This document shows, one piece after another, positions 42,998-51,983 of a stretch of DNA of 64,000 bases. The DNA is from Acidobacteriota bacterium (GTDB lineage Bacteria; Acidobacteriota; Blastocatellia; Pyrinomonadales; Pyrinomonadaceae). The stretch is taken from positions 18,417-82,416 of the forward strand of contig JAIVJI010000069.1 in the NCBI GenBank assembly GCA_020200135.1, given 5' to 3'. The notes beneath the pieces are model-generated. The model made no database searches. It was not told the DNA's origin and saw only the letters and a list, made by a program, of their open reading frames with translations. Within the stretch, counting starts at the first letter, position 1. Every line of letters begins with the position of its first letter. A program made the translations under genes and the position numbers.

Positions 42998-43888
42998 ATG
43001 AACTTCGCCCGACCAATCGCGTGCGCGTGCCTGCTCGCCGCCTCGACGCTCCTGTCCGGCGCGTGCGCCTCCGCTTCGCGGACGGCGAGCCCCGAGAGGC
43101 CGCGCGCCGACGCGCCGCCGCCCTTCGCCGTGCTCGCCGCGAGCGAGGAGCGTCGCGCGGCCGCGCTCGCCAACTGGAAGACAGTGGTCGGCGAGCAGTC
43201 CGCCGCCGCCGCGCCCGAGTTGCGCCCCGTGACCGCGACGCTCGCCGGGCTTCCTTCGGGGCTGAGCGACTACCCGCGCCTGCCGCTCGTCGTCATCGAA
43301 GACGAGAAGAGCCAGTCGGAGGAGGAGACGCGCGAGGCACTGCGCCGCTTCCTCGCGACGGCCGCGCCGCTGCTCGGCTTCGACCTCAAGCACCTTTCGC
43401 TCGTCGGGGTGTCGGACGCGCCTGGCGCGGGCACGGCCGCGCGCCGCGCGACCTACCGGCAGACGCCTTTCGCCTACCCGCTGCGCAACGGCTACGGCGT
43501 GGTCGAGGTGACTTTCACGCCCGACCTGCGCGTCGTGGGGCTTTCGAGCACGGCCATCCCCGGCGCCGCCGCGCTCGGCCGCACGCTCGCGGCGGTGCCG
43601 AAGACGCTGACGGCCGAACAGGCCGTCGCCGCGCTCGCGAACCGCCCCGTCACCTTCACCGACCGCGCCGGCGCGCAACAGACGCGCACCCTCGCGCAGC
43701 CCGACGCGGCGGCCGCGCGGCAGCTCGTCGTCTTCCCCGTTAGGCGCGACACGAACCCCGCCGCGCTCGAACTCCACGTCGCCTGGGAGGTCTCGGCCGG
43801 CGCGCCCGACACGCCCCTGCTCGTCTACGTGGACGCGGCCACCGGCGACGTGCTCGGCGCGAGCGCGGGGGTCGTCGAGGAAGGTTGA
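42998..43888 (+). CDS. Secreted/lipoprotein with PepSY/FTP-like propeptide domain
   Basis: 296 residues. Signal segment 'IACACLLAASTLLSGACASA' with possible lipid-attached Cys (box SGAC, imperfect). The C-terminal third resembles a PepSY/fungalysin-propeptide fold: 'YGVVEVTFTPDLRVVGLSST', 'LTAEQAVAALANRPV', 'VYVDAATGDVLGA'. Such domains inhibit or chaperone metalloproteases, but no protease is adjacent. Divergent from the zinc-ribbon gene. Confidence 0.65.
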   Translation: MNFARPIACACLLAASTLLSGACASASRTASPERPRADAPPPFAVLAASEERRAAALANWKTVVGEQSAAAAPELRPVTATLAGLPSGLSDYPRLPLVVIEDEKSQSEEETREALRRFLATAAPLLGFDLKHLSLVGVSDAPGAGTAARRATYRQTPFAYPLRNGYGVVEVTFTPDLRVVGLSSTAIPGAAALGRTLAAVPKTLTAEQAVAALANRPVTFTDRAGAQQTRTLAQPDAAAARQLVVFPVRRDTNPAALELHVAWEVSAGAPDTPLLVYVDAATGDVLGASAGVVEEG

Positions 43889-43897
43889 AAGCTCCTG

Positions 43898-43965
43898 GGG
43901 GAAAGGCGAAGGCGGAAAGGCAAAGGGTCGAAGAGACTTTACGCTTTCCGCCTTCGCCTTTCCCC
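43898..43965. repeat. Perfect 22-bp word hairpin after the PepSY-like gene
   Basis: Arms 43898-43919 and 43944-43965 are perfectly complementary around a 24-nt loop. The arm alternates AAAGGCG/AAGGCGG words. It starts 9 nt after the stop codon. Confidence 0.88.
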
Positions 43966-44132
43966 TTTCATTCCCCCTCCTGTTGTCGGGCCGCCAAAAT
44001 TCGTGGTTAAATAACTTGCCGCCGCGCAGTCGGATGTTTTTGGCGGGAGTTCAGAAATCAGGGCGCGGCTTCTCAAGCGAAGCGGTTGTTTGAAATCTCG
44101 TAAGTTTAAAACTCGAATGGGGTGTCTTTCGC

Positions 44133-44942
44133 ATGCATTATGATCCCACTAACAACATCTCCTGGCAGTTAGGTTACAGAGGCAGGGTGGCGGTTTTCAT
44201 CGACGGCAACAACCTTTTTCACGCGGCTCGGTTCCACAACATCGACATCGACTACAACAAGCTCCTGCGCGTCCTCCTGGGCGACGGGAGGCTTTTGCGC
44301 GCCTTCTTCTACACGGGCGTCGATGTCGGCGCCGAGCGCCAGCAGGGCTTTCTGCTCTGGATGCGCCGCAACGGCTTCCGCGTCATCCACAAGGAGCTGA
44401 AGACCTTCTACGACGGGACGCGCAAGGCGAACCTCGACGTCGAGATCGCCGTCGACATGCTCTCTCTCGCGGGGCGCTACGACACGGCCGTGCTGGTCTC
44501 GGGCGACGAGGACTTCGTCTACGCGGTCAACGCCGTGGCCTACAAGGGCTGCCGGGTGGAGGTCGCGGGCTTCCGCTCGAACACCGCGCCGAAGCTCATC
44601 GACGTGGCCGACTACTTCATCGACCTCGGCGACATCGCCGACAAGGTGCGCAAGGAGCCCACGCACTCGCACCGCTACTACGACAACAGCCACGCGCACG
44701 AGCCGCAGCACCACGCCCCCGGCCCCTACGCCAATCACGCGCAGCCCGCGCAGCCCAACTCGGACGAGATGATGTCGCACGCACGCGACCTGCTGAACGG
44801 CGCCGAGCAGGAGGCCGGCGACTCGCGGCGCACCGAAGAGTTCGACGAGGCCGTCCCGCAGCTCGTCGCCGACCCCGGCGGCCCCGACCGCGAGCTGCTC
44901 GCGCACAACCCCGACTTCATCCGCGTCACGGATGACCAGTGA
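44133..44942 (+). CDS. NYN-domain (LabA/PIN-like) putative RNase
   Basis: 269 residues. Residues ~18-170 form a NYN domain: 'VAVFIDGNNLFHAARF' (Asp24), 'KANLDVEIAVDML' and 'VSGDEDFVYAV' supply the acidic metal-binding set of PIN-like nucleases. The C-terminal ~90 residues are His/Asn/Pro-rich and disordered. DUF2203 follows 5 nt downstream, so they are co-translated. Bacterial LabA-type proteins are RNases or regulatory; specific role unknown. Confidence 0.85.
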   Translation: MHYDPTNNISWQLGYRGRVAVFIDGNNLFHAARFHNIDIDYNKLLRVLLGDGRLLRAFFYTGVDVGAERQQGFLLWMRRNGFRVIHKELKTFYDGTRKANLDVEIAVDMLSLAGRYDTAVLVSGDEDFVYAVNAVAYKGCRVEVAGFRSNTAPKLIDVADYFIDLGDIADKVRKEPTHSHRYYDNSHAHEPQHHAPGPYANHAQPAQPNSDEMMSHARDLLNGAEQEAGDSRRTEEFDEAVPQLVADPGGPDRELLAHNPDFIRVTDDQ

Positions 44943-44947
44943 CAGGT

Positions 44948-45325
44948 ATGAAGCTTTTCACCGTCGAAGACGCCAACGCGCTGCTGCCGACCGTGCGGGG
45001 CATCGTCCGCCGGGTGCAGCGCACGTACGCGCGCGTCGCGGCGGCGCAGGCGCAGGCGCGGCTCGCCGCCGAGGGCGCGGCGCGCGGCGGCGGCGGGATG
45101 GAGGGCGGCACGGCTTACGTGCTGGCGCTGACCGAGCTGGCCGAGGCCTCGGGCGAGCTGGAGGCGCTCGGCGTGCAGATTAAGGACTACGAGCGCGGGC
45201 TCATCGACTTCCCGACGCTGCGCGACGGGCGCGTCGTTCTGCTCTGCTGGCAGATGGGCGAGGGCGACGAACTCGAGTGGTGGCACGACCTGGAGGCCGG
45301 CTTCGGGGGCCGGCAGCCGCTCTAG
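44948..45325 (+). CDS. DUF2203-family protein
   Basis: 125 residues: 'KLFTVEDANALLPTVRGIVR', a helical hairpin, then 'GVQIKDYERGLIDFPTLRDG' and 'VLLCWQMGEGDELEWWHDLE', all typical of DUF2203. Unknown function, helical with a small beta-sheet. It starts 5 nt after the NYN gene stop, and lepB starts 33 nt later. Confidence 0.9.
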   Translation: MKLFTVEDANALLPTVRGIVRRVQRTYARVAAAQAQARLAAEGAARGGGGMEGGTAYVLALTELAEASGELEALGVQIKDYERGLIDFPTLRDGRVVLLCWQMGEGDELEWWHDLEAGFGGRQPL

Positions 45326-45358
45326 CGCGTCCGGCATTTTTCGAGAGACGAATCCGAA

Positions 45359-46180
45359 TTGGCGACGAAGGTGGAAGAGGATGGCGGGGGGACGCGCGAG
45401 CGCGGCGTAGACGCGCCGCCGGAAGCCTCGGGGCCGCCGCGCGGACTCCTGCGCGAGTACTTCGAGTCGGGCGCGGTCGTGCTCGTCATGGCCGTCTTCT
45501 TCATGACCTTCGTCGCGCAGGCGGCCGAAGTCCCCTCGGCCTCGATGGAGAACACCGTCTACGTCGGCGACCGCTTCCTCATCAACAAGTTCATCTTCGC
45601 GCCGGGGCCGGCCCTCCCCATCCTCCCGCAGCGCGAGATACGGCGGGGCGACATCGTCGTCTTCAAGTACCCGGCCGAGTCCGTCCCCACCGAGCAGATA
45701 GTCCAGTACAAGACGCTCTTCATCAAGCGCGTCATCGGCCTGCCGGGCGAGACGATAGAGGTGCGCGGCGCCCAAATCCTCATCGACGGCCAGCCGCTGC
45801 CCGAGTACCGTGTGAGAGTGCTCGACCGGCAGCTCGGGAACGACAAGGCGCCGCTCACGCGGCTCGAATTCCCGGCGCGCGCCGGCGAGCCCTACACCGT
45901 CTACTACTCGCCCGCGCCCAACGAGAGCGGCTTCTTCCACGCCATCCGGCGCCCCTTCCGCGTCCCCGCCGGCCACTACTTCGTCATGGGCGACAACCGC
46001 GACAACAGCAAGGACAGCCGCTATTGGGGCACCGTCCCGCGCGAGCTGGTCGTCGGCCGCGCGATGTTCGTCATCTGGTCTTACGACGAGAGCGCGCCGC
46101 GTTCCGAAGGCTTTGTCGGCTTTGTCGGCGACTTCTTCAGGAACACGCGCTGGGGTCGCATCGGCACCCTGCTCCGCTAG
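45359..46180 (+). CDS. lepB: Signal peptidase I
   Basis: 273 residues. One N-terminal transmembrane helix (~37-57), catalytic Ser62 in 'VPSASMENTVYVGDRF', catalytic Lys123 in 'TLFIKRVIGLPGET', and box D/E 'GHYFVMGDNRDNSKDSRYWG'. It removes signal peptides at the outer face of the inner membrane. The start is TTG at 45359; no ATG lies close by, and the region upstream is the DUF2203 stop. Confidence 0.94.
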   Translation: MATKVEEDGGGTRERGVDAPPEASGPPRGLLREYFESGAVVLVMAVFFMTFVAQAAEVPSASMENTVYVGDRFLINKFIFAPGPALPILPQREIRRGDIVVFKYPAESVPTEQIVQYKTLFIKRVIGLPGETIEVRGAQILIDGQPLPEYRVRVLDRQLGNDKAPLTRLEFPARAGEPYTVYYSPAPNESGFFHAIRRPFRVPAGHYFVMGDNRDNSKDSRYWGTVPRELVVGRAMFVIWSYDESAPRSEGFVGFVGDFFRNTRWGRIGTLLR

Positions 46181-46273
46181 TTCGCCTGACCTCCCACCCG
46201 AAACGCCCGAGGCCGCCACGCTAAATGTTGTGCCCCTCACGCCCTCAAATACAGTGGCTTGTACATTTTCTGG

Positions 46274-46303
46274 TTGACGACTTAAAGTAACTTCTGATAG
46301 CAT
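46274..46303 (+). promoter_or_regulatory. Promoter of the RDD protein gene
   Basis: TTGACG (46274-46279), 18-nt spacer, TAGCAT (46298-46303), about 95 nt upstream of the ATG at 46399. Confidence 0.55.
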
Positions 46304-46398
46304 CCGGCGCGACTCCGCAGTGGGCATGGATTTACAGGCATGTGCCCGTCGCCCCTCGAAACGAAACTTTCAGAACAAAGGAAGGCACTTCGTCAAAA

Positions 46399-47805
46399 AT
46401 GCAGTGCGCCGTGTGCAGCGAAGAAATACCGGGAGCACTCGACGGATGCCCTCAATGCCGGGCGGCGGCGCAGGCCGCTTCCCCCGCAGCAGCAGTTGTA
46501 AAAGAGCCCGACGCGCCCACGCACGCGCCGAAGGCCGACGCTCCCGCTATGACCGATAACTCGAACGTCACGACCCGCACCGCCCAGAGCCCGAACGGCT
46601 CGACCCTCATCGAATTCCCCGGCGTCAACCGCCCCGCATGGCGCAGGGAGTTGAGCGAGCGTTTCCGCGAAATCCAGCAGCGGCGCGCGCGCGAGTCCGA
46701 CTCCGACGGCGAAGAGGCGCCGCGCCGTGCGCCTTCGGCGCAGACTTTCTCCGCCCCCGAAGAGACGCCCGCGGCCGGAAGAGCCGCCGAGTCCGCGACC
46801 AAGCAGCTCGGCCTCGTCCCACCGCCCGCCGAGCCGGAGCCGAACCCCATCGTCGCCGCCGCGCTGGCCCGCATCGAGCGCGCGCGTGCGAGCGCGCAGT
46901 CGCAGACCTACGCGCGTCACGGCTCGGGAAGGGCGCAGGCGGCCGCCGCGCGCGTGGTCGAGGAGCAGCCGGAGCAGCAGTTGGCGGAAGCGGCCTTGCC
47001 GACGCCGCAGCCGACGCCGCTCGTCGTCGTCCAGCCGAAGCAGGCCCCGAAGCCCGAGCCTAAGCCCGAGCCGACGCCGCAAGCCTCCGGGCCGGAGCCG
47101 GCCGCGCCCCGCGCAGAGGTCGTCGAACCCGAGGCTCCCACGCGCAGGGCTCCCGCACGCGCCGCCGCGACCGAGGAGACGGCGGCCGCCGTGACCGACA
47201 GGAGGGCCGAAGTCGCGCGCGCGAAGACGGAAGCCGCGCGGCCAGCGTCTCCGTCCCCTTCGCAGACCGCCGCCGTGGCGGAGCCTCAGTCAGGCTCGCG
47301 CCAGCCGAGGCACATCGACGGCGTGCTCGACGAGTTCTGGCTCGAACGTCAGGGCATCGAGCTTTTGCCGAAGGTCGCGGAGCGGGAGCTGAGCTACGAC
47401 GACCGCGCGCCGCGCCCGAAGCGTCTGGCGGCGGCGCTCGTAGACCTGTTCGCGGTCGCGCTCTTCGCGGCGCCCTTCGCGGCGGCCATCGAGCTGACTG
47501 TCAGCAACTGGGGCGACCAGCGTGTGTGGGGCTCGATGGCGCTCATCGCGGCGCTGGTCATGTTCCTCTACCACACCTGCTCGGTCGCGCTGGCGGGCCG
47601 CACGCTCGGGATGTCGCTCTGCGGGCTCCAGGCCGTTGACGCGCGCAAGGCGAGCGTCCCGACGACGGGGCAGTGTATGCGCCGCGCGCTCGTCTACATG
47701 CTCTCGCTGGCGACCGCCGGGCTGGGCATCATCTACGCGCTCTTCGACGCAGAGGGGCGCACCGCGCACGACATCCTCTCGGGCACGGTGGTCGTCAGGA
47801 AGTAG
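46399..47805 (+). CDS. Zinc-ribbon / disordered linker / RDD-domain membrane protein
   Basis: 468 residues. N-terminal zinc ribbon (CAVC...CPQC, first 25 residues), a ~300-residue Pro/Ala/Glu/Arg linker predicted disordered, then an RDD domain (~355-468) with three transmembrane helices and the signature 'RPKRLAAALVDLFAVALFAA' and 'GRTAHDILSGTVVV'. RDD proteins are membrane proteins of mostly unknown role. An unusually long linker for the family. A strong terminator follows. Confidence 0.82.
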   Translation: MQCAVCSEEIPGALDGCPQCRAAAQAASPAAAVVKEPDAPTHAPKADAPAMTDNSNVTTRTAQSPNGSTLIEFPGVNRPAWRRELSERFREIQQRRARESDSDGEEAPRRAPSAQTFSAPEETPAAGRAAESATKQLGLVPPPAEPEPNPIVAAALARIERARASAQSQTYARHGSGRAQAAAARVVEEQPEQQLAEAALPTPQPTPLVVVQPKQAPKPEPKPEPTPQASGPEPAAPRAEVVEPEAPTRRAPARAAATEETAAAVTDRRAEVARAKTEAARPASPSPSQTAAVAEPQSGSRQPRHIDGVLDEFWLERQGIELLPKVAERELSYDDRAPRPKRLAAALVDLFAVALFAAPFAAAIELTVSNWGDQRVWGSMALIAALVMFLYHTCSVALAGRTLGMSLCGLQAVDARKASVPTTGQCMRRALVYMLSLATAGLGIIYALFDAEGRTAHDILSGTVVVRK

Positions 47806-47827
47806 TCTTCAAATTCAACTCGCGAGG

Positions 47828-47862
47828 GGGAGGCGCGCCCGCGCGGGCGCGCCTCCCTTTTT
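47828..47862 (+). terminator. Rho-independent terminator of the RDD gene
   Basis: 13-bp GC-rich stem (47828-47840 with 47845-47857), 4-nt loop, then TTTTT. Confidence 0.9.
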
Positions 47863-47916
47863 GTCTCCGTGCCCGAGTCTGTTAGCCTCTTCGCGAAACG
47901 GAGACGGCACACACGG

Positions 47917-49440
47917 ATGAACGAGCAGTTAATCAGAGAGGTCATGGAGGAGTTGCGGCCGGCGCTCGAGGGCCGCCCGTGGGGCAAGGTCTTCCAGCTC
48001 GACGGCGCGACGCTCGCGGTGGACTTTCGCACCGGCGACGGCCGCTACCTGCTGCTCTCGGCCGACCCCTCACGCCCGCGCCTGCACATGGTCGAGCGCA
48101 CCGTCCGCGAGCTTGAAAAGGCCGCTCTCACACCCACGCCCTTCGCGCTCATCCTCAGAAAACACTTAGGCGGCGGCACGCTGCGAAAGCTCACGCGGGA
48201 CGAGGGCGAGCGCGTCGTGCGCTTCGACTTCTCCGTCCCCGACGCGGCCGGCGAGGGGCACGCGGCGACGCTCGTCGCGCAGTTGACGGGGCGCACGTCG
48301 AACCTCTTCCTGCTCGACGCGGGCGGGCGCGTCGTCGCCTCGCTCCGCCCCGCGCGCGGCGAGGGGCAGGGGGAGGGCGAGCTTTACAGCCCGCCTCGCG
48401 CGCGCGTCGCGGCGATGATGACGGGGACGGAGACGGGCGAGCCGAAGCCCGCACGCAAGACGGCCGAAGTCCCGCGCGAGGGCTTCTCTTCCCTGTCCGA
48501 GGCGCTCGACCGGCATTATCAAAAGCTCGACGCCGGGCGCGCCTTCGACTCGCGCGCGGCGGCCGCGGCGGCGCGTCTGCGGCAGCAGATTTCGGGTTTG
48601 CGCAAGCTGCGCGACAACCTCTCGCGCGACCTCGCGGCGCACGGCGACGCCGACGAGCACAAACGCGTGGGCGACCTGCTGCTCGCGAACCTCGGCACGG
48701 CCGTCCGCGACGGCGCGACCGTGCGGGTCACGGATTTTTACGCCGAGGACACGCCGACGGTCGAGGTCGAAGTTGACGGGCACCGGACTTTGCAGGATGA
48801 GGCGGGTCGCAGGTTCGCGCGCTACTCGAAGGCCAAGCGCGCGGCGCGCGAGATTTCGGAGCGGCTCGCGAAGATAGAGCCCGAGTTGGCCGCGCTCGAA
48901 GAGAGGCGCGCCGGGCTCGAGAGAATCGTCGCGGCGCGCGACGAGGCCGCGCTGTCAGACTTCGTCGGCGGCGACGCGGCCGGAAAGTCTGGGGCGAAGG
49001 CCGGCTCGGCCCGCGCCAGGACGGCGGCGCGCGCGAAGGCGTCGAGAAAGGATTCGGCGGAAAAGGGGCGCACGCTCCGCCGCTACCGCTCGTCGGACGG
49101 CTACGAGGTCGTCGTCGGGCGCGGCGCGCGTGAGAACGATGAGGTGACCTTCCGCGTCGCGCGCTCGTACGACACCTGGATGCACGCGGCCGACTACCCC
49201 GGCTCGCACGTCGTCGTCCGCGCGCGCGGGCGCGACGAGGCCGTCCCGCACCGCACGCTCGTCGAGGCCGCGCGTCTGGCCGCGCACTTCAGTCAGGCGC
49301 GCAAGGACGCGAAGGTCGCCGTCAACTACACGCAGCGCAAGTTCGTCTCCAAGCCGCGCGGCGCCGCGCCCGGCCTCGTCTACCTCTCCAGCTTCCGCAC
49401 GCTCCTCGTCGAGCCCGCCGAAGAGATCGAGCGCATCTGA
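47917..49440 (+). CDS. Rqc2/NFACT-family ribosome quality-control protein
   Basis: 507 residues. NFACT-N domain (~1-180, 'LRPALEGRPWGKVFQLD', 'HMVERTVRELEK'), coiled-coil middle (~230-350) and C-terminal NFACT-R domain ('YEVVVGRGARENDEVTFRVA', 'DTWMHAADYPGSHVVVR', 'VAVNYTQRKFVSKPRG'). These proteins (RqcH in bacteria) bind split 60S/50S subunits and add alanine tails to stalled chains. The ATG at 47917 gives the family start 'MNEQLIREV'. Confidence 0.9.
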   Translation: MNEQLIREVMEELRPALEGRPWGKVFQLDGATLAVDFRTGDGRYLLLSADPSRPRLHMVERTVRELEKAALTPTPFALILRKHLGGGTLRKLTRDEGERVVRFDFSVPDAAGEGHAATLVAQLTGRTSNLFLLDAGGRVVASLRPARGEGQGEGELYSPPRARVAAMMTGTETGEPKPARKTAEVPREGFSSLSEALDRHYQKLDAGRAFDSRAAAAAARLRQQISGLRKLRDNLSRDLAAHGDADEHKRVGDLLLANLGTAVRDGATVRVTDFYAEDTPTVEVEVDGHRTLQDEAGRRFARYSKAKRAAREISERLAKIEPELAALEERRAGLERIVAARDEAALSDFVGGDAAGKSGAKAGSARARTAARAKASRKDSAEKGRTLRRYRSSDGYEVVVGRGARENDEVTFRVARSYDTWMHAADYPGSHVVVRARGRDEAVPHRTLVEAARLAAHFSQARKDAKVAVNYTQRKFVSKPRGAAPGLVYLSSFRTLLVEPAEEIERI

Positions 49441-49569
49441 GCACTTCGGCCAATCCGCCCGCCGCCCCGGCGCGTATCTTCACTCCGACTTTGCAAATGG
49501 CGCACACTTTCGCGAAGCCCTCGGGCTAGCTTCGGGCGGAATTTTGTCAGGGAGTTCAAGGGGAATTTT

Positions 49570-50754
49570 ATGAGCAGCAATCTCATCGAGACTTTCGGAC
49601 AGACGGCGGCGGGGCTGTTGGACGGGCTGGCGGACGTGGTGGCGGGGCCGGCCTCCAGCTTACGCGACGGGACGGAGCACGCGGGCGTCGTGCTGCCGCG
49701 CGACCTCTACGCGCACGCCGGCGCGCAGACCGAGTGGTGGTACTACACTGGACACGCCCGAACCGATTCGGGGCGGCGCTTCGGCTTCGAGCTGGTCTTC
49801 TTCAAGCGGCGCACTGACCTCGACCGCTTCGGTCCCGTCCCGCTCCGGCTCATCGGCAACCCGCTCTACCTCGCGCACTTCGCCGTCACCGACGAGTCGC
49901 GCGGCCGGTTCGGCTACGACCACCGCAAGAGCGCCAACGGGCTGCTCGACCCGCCGGGGCGCGCCGACTCGCGCCGCCTCTACCTGCGGCTCGGCGACTG
50001 GACGGTGCGCGAGGCGCACGGCCTGCACCTGCTGCGCGCGACGCTCGGGGACGACCTCGTCTTCGACGCGGCGCTCAGGCCCGCGAAGCCGGCGGCGCTC
50101 AACGGCCGCGAGGGCGCGGGCGTCAGCTTCAAAGACCACGGCGAGGCTTCGCGCTACTTCTCCTACACGCGCATGTCGGCCGAGGGCGACATCACCTGGG
50201 GCGGCGTGACCGAGCGCTTCCGCGGCGACGCGTGGATGGACAGGGAGTTCGGCACCTGGGCCCCGACCGACGGGCAGAAGGGCTGGGACTGGTTCAGCCT
50301 CCAGCTCGAAGACGAGACCGAGCTGATGGTCTACCACATACGCGACCGCCACGGGCGCCCCTCGACTTTCTCCAGCGGCACCTTCGTGGACGCCGAGGGC
50401 GGACGCACGCACCTCGCGCGCGAGGACTTCGAGCTTGAGGCGACCGCCCTCTGGCGCAGCCCGCACACCGGCGCGACCTACCCGAGCGGCTGGCGTCTGC
50501 GCGTCCCGCGCGTCGGCGTCGATGTCAACGTCACGCCCGTCCTCCGTGACCAGGAGCTGGACACGCGCGGCACGACGATGATCGTCTACTGGGAGGGCGC
50601 GTGCGTGGTCGAGGGGACGCGCGGCGACAGACCCGTGCGGGGGCGTGCCTACGTCGAGCTGGTCGGCTACGACCGCTCGCACGAGTCGCCCTCGCTCGTC
50701 ACCTTCCTCTTCGGCCCGGCGCTCGACCGCCGCTGGCGCAGCGTCTTTGGCTGA
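49570..50754 (+). CDS. Carotenoid 1,2-hydratase/AttH-like lipocalin-fold protein
   Basis: 394 residues with no signal peptide. Two lipocalin-like halves: 'GAQTEWWYYTGHARTDSGRR', 'GDAWMDREFGTWAPT', 'WDWFSLQLEDETELMVY' and 'RAYVELVGYDRS'. This is the CrtC/AttH family, which includes carotenoid hydratases and enzymes that act on hydrophobic substrates. No other carotenoid gene is beside it, so substrate is open. Confidence 0.87.
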   Translation: MSSNLIETFGQTAAGLLDGLADVVAGPASSLRDGTEHAGVVLPRDLYAHAGAQTEWWYYTGHARTDSGRRFGFELVFFKRRTDLDRFGPVPLRLIGNPLYLAHFAVTDESRGRFGYDHRKSANGLLDPPGRADSRRLYLRLGDWTVREAHGLHLLRATLGDDLVFDAALRPAKPAALNGREGAGVSFKDHGEASRYFSYTRMSAEGDITWGGVTERFRGDAWMDREFGTWAPTDGQKGWDWFSLQLEDETELMVYHIRDRHGRPSTFSSGTFVDAEGGRTHLAREDFELEATALWRSPHTGATYPSGWRLRVPRVGVDVNVTPVLRDQELDTRGTTMIVYWEGACVVEGTRGDRPVRGRAYVELVGYDRSHESPSLVTFLFGPALDRRWRSVFG

Positions 50755-50798
50755 TTCCGATTTTGCTTTTTCCACCCCGCCGCATTTAGCATGGGCGC

Positions 50799-51968
50799 AT
50801 GAGCGCAAAGCAGGGAGAGAGGCAGAGGAGTTCCGAGGAGCTTTTCGCGCGCGCGGTCGAGCTGATGCCGGGGGGCGTCAACTCGCCCGTCCGCGCATTT
50901 CGCGGCGTCGGCGGCACGCCGCGCTTCATCGCGGAAGCGCGCGGCGCGACGATGACGGATGTCGAAGGCCGGACTTACATCGACTACGTCGGCTCGTGGG
51001 GGCCGATGATTCTCGGGCACGCCGCGCCCGAGGTCATCGACGCGCTGCACGAGGCTCTGGGCCGCGGGACGAGCTACGGCGCGCCGACCGAGCTCGAGAT
51101 AGAGATGGCCGAGGAGATCATCGACGCCGTCCCCTCGGTCGAGATGGTGCGCATGGTCAACTCGGGGACGGAGGCGACGATGTCCGCACTCCGCCTCGCG
51201 CGCGGCGCCACGGGGCGCGACCGCGTAGTCAAGTTCGAGGGCTGCTACCACGGCCACGGCGACAGCCTGCTCGTCAAGGCCGGCTCCGGCGTGGCGACGT
51301 TGGGGCTTCCAGACAGCCCCGGCGTCACCGCCTCGGTCGCCGAGAACACCATCACCGCGCCCTTCAACGACGTGGAGGCGCTCGAACGCGTCTTCGACGA
51401 GCACGGCCGCGACGTGGCGGCGGTCATCGTCGAGCCGGTCGTCGGCAACATGGGGTGCGTCCCGCCGCGCGAGGGCTACCTGCAAGCCCTGCGCGACGTC
51501 ACACGGCGTCACGGCGCGCTGCTCATCCTCGACGAAGTGATGACCGGCTTCCGGCTCGCGCGCGGCGGCGCGCAGGAGCTTTACGACGTCACGCCCGACC
51601 TCACGACGCTCGGCAAGATCATCGGCGGCGGCCTCCCCGTCGGCGCCTACGGCGGGCGGCGCGACCTCATGGAGCGGGTCGCGCCGGCCGGCCCCGTCTA
51701 TCAGGCGGGCACGCTCTCGGGAAACCCACTGGCGATGACGGCGGGGCTCGCCGTGCTCCGGCGCCTGCGCGACGCTTCGGTCTACGAGCGTCTTGAAGCC
51801 GCGAAGTCTGACCGCGAGCGTTACGGCCGCTTCTTCCACGCGATGCTCGAAGAGGGCGTCTACCTCGCGCCCTCGCAGTTCGAGGCCGCCTTCATCGGCC
51901 TCGCGCACACCGACGAATTGCTCGACCGCACCGCCGAGGCCGCGCGCAAGGCTTTCCGCGCGCTCTGA
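50799..51968 (+). CDS. hemL: Glutamate-1-semialdehyde aminotransferase with a ~38-residue internal deletion
   Basis: 389 residues against about 427 for the family. PLP lysine Lys273 in '[13 protein letters not shown]'; '[16 protein letters not shown]', '[16 protein letters not shown]', 'LDEVMTGFR' and '[10 protein letters not shown]' are intact. After 'VYERLEA' (331) the sequence jumps to '[20 protein letters not shown]', skipping the usual segment that includes 'xVNRVGSMFTxFF'. The missing strands belong to the C-terminal small domain, so activity is doubtful. The frame is kept; junction ~51791-51806. GSAM makes 5-aminolevulinate, the tetrapyrrole precursor that the haem proteins here need, so if real, a second copy or another route would be required. 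Confidence 0.85.
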   Translation: MSAKQGERQRSSEELFARAVELMPGGVNSPVRAFRGVGGTPRFIAEARGATMTDVEGRTYIDYVGSWGPMILGHAAPEVIDALHEALGRGTSYGAPTELEIEMAEEIIDAVPSVEMVRMVNSGTEATMSALRLARGATGRDRVVKFEGCYHGHGDSLLVKAGSGVATLGLPDSPGVTASVAENTITAPFNDVEALERVFDEHGRDVAAVIVEPVVGNMGCVPPREGYLQALRDVTRRHGALLILDEVMTGFRLARGGAQELYDVTPDLTTLGKIIGGGLPVGAYGGRRDLMERVAPAGPVYQAGTLSGNPLAMTAGLAVLRRLRDASVYERLEAAKSDRERYGRFFHAMLEEGVYLAPSQFEAAFIGLAHTDELLDRTAEAARKAFRAL

Positions 51969-51983
51969 GGCTGACGGCACGAA

